Shown: piece by piece, positions 34,705 through 44,279 of the stretch
Position numbering within the stretch: position 1 is the first letter of the stretch
Layout: each line of letters begins with the position of its first letter
Source: an uncultured Mycoplasma sp.
Lineage (GTDB): Bacteria > Bacillota_I > Bacilli_A > RF39 > UBA660
Direction of reading: 5' to 3'
Assembly: GCA_946500895.1 (NCBI GenBank)
Contig: CAMMXG010000006.1
Location: forward strand, 1 to 57,394
Length of the DNA: 57,394 nucleotides
The notes under the pieces: model-generated
Told to the model about the DNA's origin: nothing
Databases searched by the model: none
The model's input: only the letters and a program-made list of their open reading frames with translations
Position numbers and translations under genes: made by a program

Positions 34705-34745
34705 AAATTTCACCTCATTCATATTTTACTATAAACATTTCTTTT

Positions 34746-35165
34746 TTACAAGCGAACAAGCTCATTTAACCAAAAATAGTCCTTGTTTTTAAAGTCACAG
34801 ACAAATAAATTTTTTATCTCTTTTAAATCAGTTAAGAAACTTGGCTTTAATACATTACTTTCTAATAAAAGAAAAGCTTTATTTACAATTAAGCAAGAAT
34901 CCTCAGGAATATATTTATTTTGAATTCTATGAACATTATGAAATTTGGAATAAAAATCATTGTCTTTACATTCATTGAAGATTATGTTGTTTATTTTGCT
35001 TTTATCAAATGGAGAAACAATTTGCATAAATAAATCATAAGCAACACTTACATCATTTTTATCGAAACTATGGATATCCTCCATTGTTTTATATAAATGA
35101 TATGGATTGTTTTTCATTAAGTTATAAAAACTTTTATTAATATTAAATATATAAAATGTACGCAT
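34746..35165 (-). CDS. sirA: SirA-like sporulation inhibitor of replication
   Basis: 139 residues. The N-terminal strand MRTFYIFNINKSFY and the C-terminal FVCDFKNKDYFWLNEL match the ends of Bacillus SirA (YneE) as I remember it, and length and position next to yneF agree. In Bacillus, SirA is switched on by Spo0A and binds DnaA domain I to stop re-initiation at the onset of sporulation. Here a TGTCGAA heptamer overlaps the -35 box. The middle of the protein is divergent, so the call rests on ends, length and synteny. Confidence 0.6.
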   Translation of the reverse strand: MRTFYIFNINKSFYNLMKNNPYHLYKTMEDIHSFDKNDVSVAYDLFMQIVSPFDKSKINNIIFNECKDNDFYSKFHNVHRIQNKYIPEDSCLIVNKAFLLLESNVLKPSFLTDLKEIKNLFVCDFKNKDYFWLNELVRL

Positions 35166-35189
35166 TTTTCCTTCACCTACTCAATCATA

Positions 35190-35218
35190 ACATACTTATT
35201 TTGCGAAATTTGTCGAAC
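35190..35218 (-). promoter_or_regulatory. Promoter of sirA with overlapping Spo0A-box-like site
   Basis: Minus strand TTCGAC (35213-35218), 17 bases, TATGTT (35190-35195). TGTCGAA on the plus strand (35212-35218) covers the -35 box, and TTTGCGAAA next to it is one base off the same motif. The flanking AAATTTGTCGAACG also occurs in both RNA elements. Confidence 0.5.
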
Positions 35219-35240
35219 GATGTAGAATGTTTTAAAAATT

Positions 35241-37844
35241 TTATACTCCTGTTTTTAAGTGATGACGTCTTAAGAATGTCTTACGAATAAAGTCAATTGG
35301 AAATACTGTTGCGGCAAGTAATAAAACAATAAAGAATTCATTTGCTTTTAGGCCATATGTCCGAAATAAGTCCCCCCCATGATAAATTAAATAGATTTGA
35401 ACAGTTACAATAAAAAGAATAATCGCAATAAACACTTTATTTTTACTTAGATTTGCTAAAATATTGATTCTTTCACTTCTAGCGTTAAAGGCATTAAATA
35501 TGCCGATAAAGATAAATAAGGCAAAATATGCTGTCATTAAATATTTGTAATCTTCACCTACCCTTATGAATTCTCTTACAATTGGAAGTTTTAAAAATAA
35601 TATGCAAAGTATTGCTGAATAAAGTCCAGTAAATAAGACTTCACCAATCATGTAAGAATTGATAATTGGTTCATTCTTAGGCTTTGGTGGCTCATACATG
35701 TAACTTTTAAGAGGTGGTTCAAATGAGAAAGCAAGTCCTGAGAATGTATCCATAATCATATTTAGCCATAACATTTGAATTATTGTAATTGGTGTATTGA
35801 TGCCAATAAATGGTCCAATAATAGATAAAATCAAAGCACACATATTTACGGTTAATTGATAAATAATGAATTTACGAATACTTTTAAATATAGTTCTTCC
35901 ATAAAGAATTGCTTTACTAATTGATAAAATGTTATCATCAAGGATTACGATATCGGCTGCTTCTTTGGCTACTTCGGTACCACTTCCCATAGCAAAACCA
36001 ACATTGGCTTTCTTTAAGGCTGGCGCATCATTTACACCATCACCTGTCATCCCTACTATTAAATCCATCTCTTCTAATATTCGCACCAATCTTGATTTAT
36101 CAGTTGGAAGTGCTCTTGCTATGACTTTTAGTTTTCCGGCTATTTTTTTTATTTCTTCATCACTTAATTTTGCTAGTTCTTCACTTGTTAATACCAAATC
36201 TTCTTTATCTAATAAACCTACTTCTTTAGCAATCATGGTCGCTGTATCTTTGGCATCACCTGTAATCATAATCATGTTAATACCAGCACTTCTAATTAAA
36301 CTTACTCCTTCTTTTGCTTCCGGCCTTAATTCATCTTTGATTGCAACTAAGCCAATAAAAGTTAAATTTTCTAAATTATTATTTTTTTTGGTGCTACACA
36401 ATGCGATAAGCCGTATTCCTTTTTTAGTTAAATTATCAACCATACTTATTAATACTTTTTTATTTAATAATATTTTTTCTTCGCCATTTTTATTTAAATA
36501 ATAATTTATATTTGGTAGAAGTTTTTCAATGGCACCTTTTATATAGGTAATATTATTGTCGAGTGTTGCTGTGCTATATTTTATTTTGCTATCAAATGGG
36601 GTTTTGTCTATTACCCTTCTTTTGATATTTTTATCTTCTATTAAAAATTTTAAACATGATTTATCGGTACTGTTTCCACCAATGACTTCACCTAAGGCAT
36701 TAAATTTACTTTCATTATTATAATATAAGCAGTTATATACTTCTTCATAATATGTTTTGTTTTGCTTCATCATGTTAATATTTTTATAATGGATGTTATC
36801 AGCAGTAATTATTTCACTTACTTCTAATTTACCTTTTGTTAGTGTTCCTGTTTTATCAGTTAATAAAACGTTAATACTTCCTGCAGTTTCAATACCAACT
36901 AAGCGTCTAACTAACACATTACTTTTAAGCATTCGTTTCATATTACTTGATAAAACTAAAGTGATCATCATAGGAAGACCTTCAGGTACAGCAACAACAA
37001 TGATTGTTACACTTAAAGTTAAAGCATAAATCAAATGATCTGCCATCACTCTAAAGTCAGTTAAAGTATTCATAATTAAAGTTGGATCAAAATTGTTATC
37101 AATTACTATTACTGAAAATAAATAAGATATTGTTACTAAAGCTGCTCCACAATAACCAATTCTGCTTATAAATTTAGCTAAACCTTGTAATCTTAATTTT
37201 AAAGGTGAGGTTGGAGCACTTTCGGCTAGTTCGCTGGCTAAAGCTCCATATAAAGTCTTGTCCCCTACTTCCGTTACAAGCATGTAAGCATCACCATTAT
37301 AAACTACCGATCCGCGATATAGTTTATGTTCATTTTTTAAATCATTGGGATTTAAGGGTGGATATTTTTTTGCTTCTTTAGCCTCGCCATTTAAACTAGA
37401 TTCATCTACTCTAAGTTCTCCTTTTAGTAAATAACCGTCAGCAGGAATTCTATCTCCACTTTGAAGGACTACCACATCATTTTTTACTACTTCTTCAATG
37501 GGAATTTCCATTACTTTACCATTTCTTAGTACTTTTACCGAAATTTTCGAACTTTCTTCTTGAAGTCGTCTAAAAGCTGCTTCACTTCCGTATTCAGAAA
37601 TAGTTGATATAAAAGATGCGAGAAATATCGCTATTAAAATCCCTAAGGTTTCAAAATAATTGGAGTCTTGAAATAAAAATACTACTTTAATGGCAAGCGC
37701 AATTAATAATATTTTGATGATGGGATCCCCTAAAGATTCTAATAATAATTTAAAAAATCCTTTTTGCTTCACATTGGTAATACTATTTGTTCCATATTTT
37801 TTTCTATTTAATTCTACTTCTTCATTACTTAGACCATGCCACAT
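35241..37844 (-). CDS. P-type calcium-transporting ATPase
   Basis: 867 residues, P2 type. Ten membrane segments in the usual 2-2-6 order. VAVPEGLPMMITLVL near 282-296 is the ion-binding helix of calcium pumps, LLTDKTGTLTKG near 325 contains the phosphorylated aspartate, TGD and MTGDGVNDAPALK lie in the P domain. The length and PEGLP motif fit SERCA/PMCA-like bacterial calcium pumps. Calcium rather than sodium or magnesium is an inference from the family. Single gene; GGAGGATAACTT before the ATG. Confidence 0.9.
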   Translation of the reverse strand: MWHGLSNEEVELNRKKYGTNSITNVKQKGFFKLLLESLGDPIIKILLIALAIKVVFLFQDSNYFETLGILIAIFLASFISTISEYGSEAAFRRLQEESSKISVKVLRNGKVMEIPIEEVVKNDVVVLQSGDRIPADGYLLKGELRVDESSLNGEAKEAKKYPPLNPNDLKNEHKLYRGSVVYNGDAYMLVTEVGDKTLYGALASELAESAPTSPLKLRLQGLAKFISRIGYCGAALVTISYLFSVIVIDNNFDPTLIMNTLTDFRVMADHLIYALTLSVTIIVVAVPEGLPMMITLVLSSNMKRMLKSNVLVRRLVGIETAGSINVLLTDKTGTLTKGKLEVSEIITADNIHYKNINMMKQNKTYYEEVYNCLYYNNESKFNALGEVIGGNSTDKSCLKFLIEDKNIKRRVIDKTPFDSKIKYSTATLDNNITYIKGAIEKLLPNINYYLNKNGEEKILLNKKVLISMVDNLTKKGIRLIALCSTKKNNNLENLTFIGLVAIKDELRPEAKEGVSLIRSAGINMIMITGDAKDTATMIAKEVGLLDKEDLVLTSEELAKLSDEEIKKIAGKLKVIARALPTDKSRLVRILEEMDLIVGMTGDGVNDAPALKKANVGFAMGSGTEVAKEAADIVILDDNILSISKAILYGRTIFKSIRKFIIYQLTVNMCALILSIIGPFIGINTPITIIQMLWLNMIMDTFSGLAFSFEPPLKSYMYEPPKPKNEPIINSYMIGEVLFTGLYSAILCILFLKLPIVREFIRVGEDYKYLMTAYFALFIFIGIFNAFNARSERINILANLSKNKVFIAIILFIVTVQIYLIYHGGDLFRTYGLKANEFFIVLLLAATVFPIDFIRKTFLRRHHLKTGV

Positions 37845-37888
37845 AAGTTATCCTCCCTGCCTTAAGTATATGCAACCAGTTTATTTTT

Positions 37889-37917
37889 TTGACTATTTTG
37901 TTTAAATGTGTTAGAAT
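37889..37917 (+). promoter_or_regulatory. Promoter of the gene at 37945
   Basis: TTGACT (37889-37894), 17 bases, TAGAAT (37912-37917). Confidence 0.7.
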
Positions 37918-37944
37918 AACTCTTTGTTTATAGGGGGAAAATTT

Positions 37945-39747
37945 ATGTTAACAGAAAAAGAAGCTTTTTTTAGATTTATTACAGAAGATGAATGTTCTAG
38001 TAAAAATTTTTATAAAGCAGTTAAATATTTTAGTCAAGCAACTTTTGATGAAAGAAACCAATTTTATCAAAAACTTAAAAATATTTTATCATTATGTTTG
38101 GATGAAATGACTAAGTGTCATTCTAATAATTTAGAAATAGCTAAAAAAATATATCAAAAATATGGAATCAATGATTATTATTTTAAATATGCCTTTAGAT
38201 TTTTTGCACATAATCAGTCAGAAAATCCTTTATCTTCAATCTATTTGACTCTATTAAATGATGAGGATAGAGAAAAGATATTTGAAGATCTCAAACAATC
38301 TTTGTGGGATAATAAAAAGTTTACAGAAATAGCTAAAGAGTATCATCTAAGTCAAACAGAATTAGATCAACTTATTATTGATTATGCTGTCAAGCATTAT
38401 AAAATTTCGGCTGATGATTTTAAAAAATATAAGCTATATTACAGAAATTTCAGGAGATTTTTATCTTTAGAAAAAATAAATCGTTATCAAAGAAGAAATG
38501 CTTATTATTATTATCAAAATTATGCTTTGCCAGAAGAAAAAGAAGAATTTGAATACTTGGTACAAAATTATTTAGTAAAAATAATTCGTTATAGTAATAA
38601 TCCTGAAGCTTTAGATGCTTTTTTAAGCGAATCTAATCTATCAGATTATGATCTTTACTTTTTTACTACCATTCAATCAATAGATTTTAATGTAAAAGAA
38701 AAGCTTTTTGCAAGATTTAAAACATATTATGATGGCTGTTTAAAATATAATTTTTCAGTTGTTGATATTAAGAGAGAAGCACTAAAACTAAAATTAAAAT
38801 CAGAAGATTATGTTTTTCTTGCTAGAGTATATGCTAAAGAAGTTTTACATATTGATGGTGAATTAGAAAGAATAGTAGAAAATAATTATACTAAGCCTAT
38901 TTATAATGTACTTAAGAATATTCAAGATGAAACCGATTTAGCAAAAATAGAAGCAATTTTAGATCAAGAAAAAGTTAAGCCTAGTGATATTTCAGTTTTT
39001 TGCTATTGTGTTAATTCTAAGCTTCCAAAAGAAAATCAACAAAGTTTAGAGAGAAAATTACTAGAATGTTTAAGAGTGGTTCAATCAAGAAGAATCGCAG
39101 AGGGACGAAAAAAAACTTCTGTTGCTACTCCTGATTATTCTTTGTATCATGAATATTTAAATCAAGATCTTAATTTTATCCATTTTTGTAATTTAAAAGG
39201 AATTAATTTTAAAAGTTTTCGATATGTTTATAAAACATTGAAAAATCCAGAACTAGCTGCAAAGCTTGAAGAAAGAATTCAAAAGGAAAGTATAGACAAT
39301 GAAAAAGCACAAGTCTATTGGTGTAAAGAGTTAATAGAAGCTATTCAAAATGGTATTACCATTAATGGGATCAATCGTAAATTTAATTTATTTGATTACT
39401 TCTATTATTTTGGAGAATATCAAATTCATCGCTTCTTTCTACCAAAATTACCACTTTCTCAACCTGAAAAAACAATATTAAGCAAATTCTTTGCTCCTTT
39501 AAAAAGAGTTAATTATATGAATAAAAATGTTGTACTTCGTTCTGTATATGAATTTTATCCTCAATTAGATAAAAAAGGTAACCCTATTAAAGGTACTGGC
39601 AGAATCTTGAGCGAAGAAGAATTACAAGAGATTGTTGATATTTTGGAGGCTAGAAATATTCCTTTATATGATATTTTAATTAGTATGGCAGTTAGATGCT
39701 ATGCGAATCATTCTTTAATTCCAAAAATGTCTTTACAAAGAAAATAA
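37945..39747 (+). CDS. Large helical protein of unknown function
   Basis: 600 residues from the ATG at 37945 behind GGGGGAAAATTT. No signal peptide, membrane helix or catalytic motif is visible. It is rich in Tyr, Phe, Lys and Glu, probably all helical with repeated 35-45 residue units, some of which look like short helix-turn-helix elements (WDNKKFTEIAKEYHLSQTEL, NGITINGINRKFN). It may be a lineage-specific DNA-binding or scaffold protein. Codon use matches the surrounding genes. It has its own promoter and may be followed by the radical SAM gene on the same transcript. Confidence 0.55.
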   Translation: MLTEKEAFFRFITEDECSSKNFYKAVKYFSQATFDERNQFYQKLKNILSLCLDEMTKCHSNNLEIAKKIYQKYGINDYYFKYAFRFFAHNQSENPLSSIYLTLLNDEDREKIFEDLKQSLWDNKKFTEIAKEYHLSQTELDQLIIDYAVKHYKISADDFKKYKLYYRNFRRFLSLEKINRYQRRNAYYYYQNYALPEEKEEFEYLVQNYLVKIIRYSNNPEALDAFLSESNLSDYDLYFFTTIQSIDFNVKEKLFARFKTYYDGCLKYNFSVVDIKREALKLKLKSEDYVFLARVYAKEVLHIDGELERIVENNYTKPIYNVLKNIQDETDLAKIEAILDQEKVKPSDISVFCYCVNSKLPKENQQSLERKLLECLRVVQSRRIAEGRKKTSVATPDYSLYHEYLNQDLNFIHFCNLKGINFKSFRYVYKTLKNPELAAKLEERIQKESIDNEKAQVYWCKELIEAIQNGITINGINRKFNLFDYFYYFGEYQIHRFFLPKLPLSQPEKTILSKFFAPLKRVNYMNKNVVLRSVYEFYPQLDKKGNPIKGTGRILSEEELQEIVDILEARNIPLYDILISMAVRCYANHSLIPKMSLQRK

Positions 39748-39777
39748 ATTTCTTTACAATTAACTTGGTGATAAAAA

Positions 39778-40760
39778 TGTTTCCATATACACTTGATAAT
39801 AAAAGATATCATACCCTAAATTACTTTTTTAGAAATAAATTTAAAAGCAAAGTTTTTAAAGTTGCTTTAAATGCAGGACTATCTTGCCCCAACTATAAGA
39901 CTGGTGGTTGTATTTATTGTAATCATGGAAGTGGCAATCATTATGAAAATATGGATTTACTCAGTCAGTTTGATTTAGTAAAAATACCTTTAGAGCGTAA
40001 ATGGCCTAATTCAAAATATATTGCTTACTTTCAAGCAAATACTAATACTTATGCTCCCGTATCTCTATTAAGAGAAAAATATGAAACTGTTCTTAATATT
40101 CCTAATGTAATTGGTCTTGATATTGCAACGCGTAGTGATGCTTTAAGTGATGAAGTATTAGATTATTTAGAAGAACTTAATCAGAAAACATTTTTAATGG
40201 TGGAACTTGGACTTCAATCAATGCATGATCAAACCTTAAAGTTTATTAATCGAGGTCATGATTTAAAAAATTTTGAAGAAGCTGTTTTAAAGTTAAGGAT
40301 GAGAGGAATTTTTACAGTTGTTCATATTATTAATGGACTTCCTGGTGAGGATAAAGAAATGATGATTGATACTGTTAAATATTTAAATTCTTTAGGTATT
40401 GATGGAATTAAAATTCATATGCTTTATGTTAGTAAAGATACAATGCTTGCGAAAATGTATCAAGATAAACCCTTTCACATTCTTTCCAAAGAAGAATATA
40501 TTGATATTGTGTGTGAGCAACTTGAATATTTAAATCCAAAAATAGTCGTTATGCGTATCACTGGTGATCCCTTAAAGGAAGAAGTTATTGTCCCTACTTG
40601 GCTTTTAAAGAAATTTTGTGTTTTAAATGATATTGATAAAGAAATGAAAAAAGAGATATTTATCAGGGAGATAAAGTTACTCCTTGATGATATCTCTTAT
40701 TTTATTTTTAAGCCTTTGCATCGCATTATCAATTTGTTTTTCATTTTTACCTGTTATTAA
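39778..40760 (+). CDS. Radical SAM protein, TIGR01212/YtqA family
   Basis: 327 residues from the ATG at 39778 behind TTGGTGATAAAA. The cluster motif is CPNYKTGGCIYC near 36-47; FQANTNTY, VELGLQSMHD and HIINGLPGED follow, all typical of the YtqA family. The reaction is unknown. The normal end of the family is near VPTWLLKKFCVLNDIDKEM. The reading frame then runs on for about 40 residues, the last 84 bases inside the convergent sigH gene, suggesting that the ancestral stop was lost. Confidence 0.87.
40646..40709. terminator. Bidirectional terminator embedded in two coding regions
   Basis: A long imperfect stem (AAGAGATAT...GGAG with CTCC...ATATCTCTT, 40651-40699) is followed by T-rich DNA on both strands. 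It lies within the overlap of the radical SAM gene and sigH. Confidence 0.65.
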
Positions 40761-41267
40761 CATAATAGAATTACGATCAAAACCATTTTTAAGATAGTTA
40801 AATATTTCTAATTCAGCAGTAGATAAACTATTTTCTATTTTTTTAATTAATTCTTCATAATCTTCTTGAATTGTAAGATTATATAAAGGATCTGTTTTTT
40901 CATCACTAATCATATCTTTTAGAGTCATTCCCTCTTCATAATCATAATCTAGAGAATAAAACGAATTTAATAGTTTGGCTTTCTCACCACTATATTTTTT
41001 GATTACTTTTTTTATTCTTCTATCAATGCAAACAGAAATGAAAGTGGATAATTTGACATTCTTTTTTTCATTAAATGAATGTAGGGCATCAGAAAAAGCA
41101 TACATCGCTTCCTGTTCTAACTCATGTTTATCAATTCCTAAATGGCTTGTTATATTTCGATATTTTTTGATTAAAATATCAATAATATATTTATATTTTT
41201 CATAAATTTCATTTTTTGCTTCAGGATTGTTTTCTAAAGCTCGCTTTATTAGTTCTTCCTCTTTCAT
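40677..41267 (-). CDS. sigH: RNA polymerase sigma factor of the SigH type
   Basis: 196 residues of the sigma-70 family without region 1. Region 2 (about 25-90) has LEQEAMYAFSDALHSFN and FISVCIDRRIKKVIKKY. The linker LNSFYSLDYDYEEGMTLKDM resembles the LNSYVSLDKP stretch of sigma-H. Region 4 is about 140-195. The gene starts 3 bases after rlmB, the same order as rlmB-yacP-sigH in Bacillus, which supports the name. SigH directs early stationary-phase and sporulation genes in relatives. The region 4 helix is more divergent than the rest. Confidence 0.75.
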   Translation of the reverse strand: MKEEELIKRALENNPEAKNEIYEKYKYIIDILIKKYRNITSHLGIDKHELEQEAMYAFSDALHSFNEKKNVKLSTFISVCIDRRIKKVIKKYSGEKAKLLNSFYSLDYDYEEGMTLKDMISDEKTDPLYNLTIQEDYEELIKKIENSLSTAELEIFNYLKNGFDRNSIMLITGKNEKQIDNAMQRLKNKIRDIIKE

Positions 41268-41269
41268 GT

Positions 41270-41947
41270 TTACTCCTTTAACATACTATAAATGAGTATG
41301 GCCGCAGATACACTGGCATTTAAGCTGTTTATTTTACCATACATAGGAATACTAATAATTTCATCACTTACTTTCCTAACAATAGAACTTACGCCACTGC
41401 CTTCAGCACCAATTACTAAAACTCTTTTATCCGCATAATCAATATTTCGATAATCAACACCATCCATATCAGCAGTATATACAAAAAATAAATTCTTTTG
41501 GAGTTTTTTTAAAGCTTCACTGATGTTACTAACTTCCACAATTTTAACATTGTTAATGGCTCCAGCACTAATTTTCATGACTGTTTCATTTACACGTACA
41601 CTTCTATCTTTAGGAAGTATTATTCCTACTACTCCTGCACATTCACAAGTACGAATGATAGCACCTAAATTATGAGGATCTTCTAAATGGTCTAAACATA
41701 CTAAAAAGGTTTCTTCTAATACATCTTCTAATTTATAATAGGTATAATCATCCATATCAATTACTACCCCTTGATGACGTTCACTTACCATTTTATTTAA
41801 TCTAAATTCTGGAGTAAATTCATATCTTATTTTATTTTCTTTTAAATAAGTTAGTATTTCTTGGTCTTTAAATCCCTCTTTTAAATATACTTTGTGAATT
41901 TTTTCTACTGGCGTTTCTTTTAAAACATTTTTACCACATACAAGCAT
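41270..41947 (-). CDS. rlmB: 23S rRNA 2'-O-methyltransferase RlmB/TrmH family
   Basis: 225 residues of the SPOUT superfamily. A short N-terminal substrate-binding part (about 1-70) precedes the knot domain with LDHLEDPHNLGAIIRTCECAG, VIGAEGSGVSSIV, and ISIPMYGKINSLNASVSAAI near the end. It methylates a ribose in 23S rRNA by family. GGTGATAAA before the ATG. Operon with sigH. Confidence 0.9.
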   Translation of the reverse strand: MLVCGKNVLKETPVEKIHKVYLKEGFKDQEILTYLKENKIRYEFTPEFRLNKMVSERHQGVVIDMDDYTYYKLEDVLEETFLVCLDHLEDPHNLGAIIRTCECAGVVGIILPKDRSVRVNETVMKISAGAINNVKIVEVSNISEALKKLQKNLFFVYTADMDGVDYRNIDYADKRVLVIGAEGSGVSSIVRKVSDEIISIPMYGKINSLNASVSAAILIYSMLKE

Positions 41948-41978
41948 TTTATCACCTATGGGTTAGTATAACAAAAAA

Positions 41979-42007
41979 AGAAAAAAAAGTAAAGTTCTTT
42001 ACTTTTT
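41979..42007 (-). terminator. Terminator of the GH13 gene
   Basis: Minus-strand AAAGTAAAG/CTTTACTTT stem with a 2-base loop, then at least six T residues; it overlaps the stop codon. Confidence 0.8.
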
Positions 42008-42910
42008 CCTTACTCTACTAAGGGCGTGTGCTTCTTTGATTCTTCCATCAAACCAAGTATTATCATTTGGCCTTATATAAAAGAGTGTATTATCATAATA
42101 TTTTACTAAATTACAATAATCATCAATTACTTTATCGGTACTCCAAAATTTAGAATAACCTAAAGAGTCTTCACTTAAATAAGTATCGTGGGTTTCAATA
42201 AATTTAACCATTTTTTCTCTGGTACTCCCATCATAGTTTCCTAAAACATACATATACTCGGCATATTCATCGATAATTTTTGGATTTTCTTCAAAGATTA
42301 CTTCACCATATAAATACATACCATATTTTTTTAAACGATAAATTAGATTGGGCCAAAAGCGATATCCTTCACTTGGCAAACCAATTGATTTGGCAGCATC
42401 AAAGCGAAATCCAGTTACGCCACAGTCAATTAGTTCATTTAAAAAGGCAACAATCATGTCTTCGACATCCCTATTATAAACATTTAGACCTGGTAAGTTC
42501 ATACAATGATGAATAACGTCATTTCTATTATGCCAATTGGTAACATTTACTCTTTCTTTCCAATAAGCAGGATTGTTTCGTAATTTCGGATCTACCTTTT
42601 CATGAGGAATTAATGGATGGTTGTTATTAGCGGCCATATGATTAATAATCGCATCAGCATAAACTCTTAAGCCAATTTTTTCACATTCCTTGCAAAATTC
42701 GACTAATTCTTCTTTTGTTCCATAGACATTACCTATATTAAAACTAATTGGTTGATAAGCTTTCCACCAAACCGTTTTATCCTCTTCCTTTAAAGGCTCA
42801 ATGGGAGGTATTTGAACGGCATCAAATCCCTGCTCTTTTATTTTTTCTATTTTTTGTTCAGTTTCCTTGATAGTTTCTGGGAAACTATAGACTATTCTCA
42901 TACTACACAC
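41999..42910 (-). CDS. Small GH13 alpha-amylase family enzyme
   Basis: 303 residues, only the catalytic barrel. Region I YADAIINHM near 83-91, region II GFRFDAAKS near 165-173 with the nucleophile, region III YGEVIF near 199-204 with the acid, region IV FIETHDTY near 240-247. No signal peptide, so it acts on internal glycogen or imported maltodextrins. The all-beta C domain of typical amylases is missing. The start lies within the murD stop (GTG at 42910 or ATG at 42901). Confidence 0.85.
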   Translation of the reverse strand: MCSMRIVYSFPETIKETEQKIEKIKEQGFDAVQIPPIEPLKEEDKTVWWKAYQPISFNIGNVYGTKEELVEFCKECEKIGLRVYADAIINHMAANNNHPLIPHEKVDPKLRNNPAYWKERVNVTNWHNRNDVIHHCMNLPGLNVYNRDVEDMIVAFLNELIDCGVTGFRFDAAKSIGLPSEGYRFWPNLIYRLKKYGMYLYGEVIFEENPKIIDEYAEYMYVLGNYDGSTREKMVKFIETHDTYLSEDSLGYSKFWSTDKVIDDYCNLVKYYDNTLFYIRPNDNTWFDGRIKEAHALSRVRKK

Positions 42911-44231
42911 TTTCTAGATTATTTACTATACTTTTAAATTCGTTTCCCCTGTCTTCAAATTTTAGATATTGATCCCAAGAAGCTGATGCTGGACTTAAAA
43001 GAACAACATCTCCTGGTTTTACTTCTTCTTTTATTTTTGCCATTGCTTCTTTTAAAGTAGCAAATGCATAAGCTTTGATATTTTCTTCTTTGGCATAAGC
43101 CATAATTCTATTTCTTACTTCCCCAATGGCATAAATACATTTTACTTTAGATAAATATGGAGTTAAATCATGAAAATCTTGACTACGTTCCATACCACCT
43201 AGGATAAGATGAATGTTGCCATCAAAACTTTTTAGAGCTGTGATAGTTGCTGTAGGATTGGTTGATTTTGAATCGTTATAGTAACTTACCCCATTAAAGG
43301 TTCTCACATATTCAATTCGATGTTCCACTCCCCTAAATTCTTTTAGAACTTCCGCAACATATTTAAAGTCGATATCTAGAACTTTTGCTACTAAATAAGT
43401 GGCTAGAATATTTTCGTAGTTATGATGTCCTTTTAAGATAATGTCACTAATGTTTATTACTAGTTTGTTATCAACATAAATTCCTTCATCAGTAATATAG
43501 TTTTCTTCATTATTAAAATAATATTTGGTGGAAGCAATATCTTTGGTTAACTCCATTGAATCATAATTAGATGCATTGATAATGGCAATATCACTCTCTG
43601 TGTGATGGTTAAATATTTTCTTTTTGACACTCTTATAATTTTCATAAGAGCCATGATAATCTAAGTGGGTTGGACAAAGATTCGTTAATACACTAATATC
43701 TGTTTTAAAATCATTCATATCAATTAATTGATGATCTGATATTTCTAGTAATAAAATATCATTTTCCTCTAGTTCATTTACTATTTGTGATAATGGTGTT
43801 CCAATATTTCCACCTAACTTTACTGGTATACCAGCACTCTTTAAAACTTCATAAATTAATGTTACAGTTGTTGTTTTGCCGTTGCTTCCTGTTACGCCAA
43901 TTATTTTTACTGGTTTATTTATATAGTGATATGCTACTTCCATTTCATTTACGACCGGAATATCTAATTCTCTTGCTTTTTCAACACATGGATGATAAGG
44001 AAATACTGCTGGATTTTTAATTAAAACATCAAATGTTTCATCTAACAAGCTTTCTGGTTCATCACTTTTAATAAATTCGATACCAAGCTCTTTTAATTCT
44101 TTTATTTTTTCTTCATCTTGATCTTTCATATCTGTTATAAAAATATTATTATTTGCCTTGCTAATTAGTTTTGCTACTTCATAGCCACTTCTAGCCATTC
44201 CTAGAATTAATACTTTTTTATTTTCTATCAC
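42903..44231 (-). CDS. murD: UDP-N-acetylmuramoylalanine-D-glutamate ligase
   Basis: Adds D-glutamate to UDP-MurNAc-L-Ala in peptidoglycan synthesis. About 442 residues from the GTG at 44231 behind GGTGATAAAA. ATP loop GVTGSNGKTTT near 110-120, LEISDHQL, CPTHLDYHG, and the ligase motif YNDSKSTNPTAT near 313-324. It lies outside a division-wall cluster and is followed, with overlap, by a GH13 gene, an unusual partner. Confidence 0.95.
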   Translation of the reverse strand: MIENKKVLILGMARSGYEVAKLISKANNNIFITDMKDQDEEKIKELKELGIEFIKSDEPESLLDETFDVLIKNPAVFPYHPCVEKARELDIPVVNEMEVAYHYINKPVKIIGVTGSNGKTTTVTLIYEVLKSAGIPVKLGGNIGTPLSQIVNELEENDILLLEISDHQLIDMNDFKTDISVLTNLCPTHLDYHGSYENYKSVKKKIFNHHTESDIAIINASNYDSMELTKDIASTKYYFNNEENYITDEGIYVDNKLVINISDIILKGHHNYENILATYLVAKVLDIDFKYVAEVLKEFRGVEHRIEYVRTFNGVSYYNDSKSTNPTATITALKSFDGNIHLILGGMERSQDFHDLTPYLSKVKCIYAIGEVRNRIMAYAKEENIKAYAFATLKEAMAKIKEEVKPGDVVLLSPASASWDQYLKFEDRGNEFKSIVNNLESV

Positions 44232-44279
44232 TTTTATCACCTAATTTAATTATATTCTAAAATAATGAAAAAAGCAATT

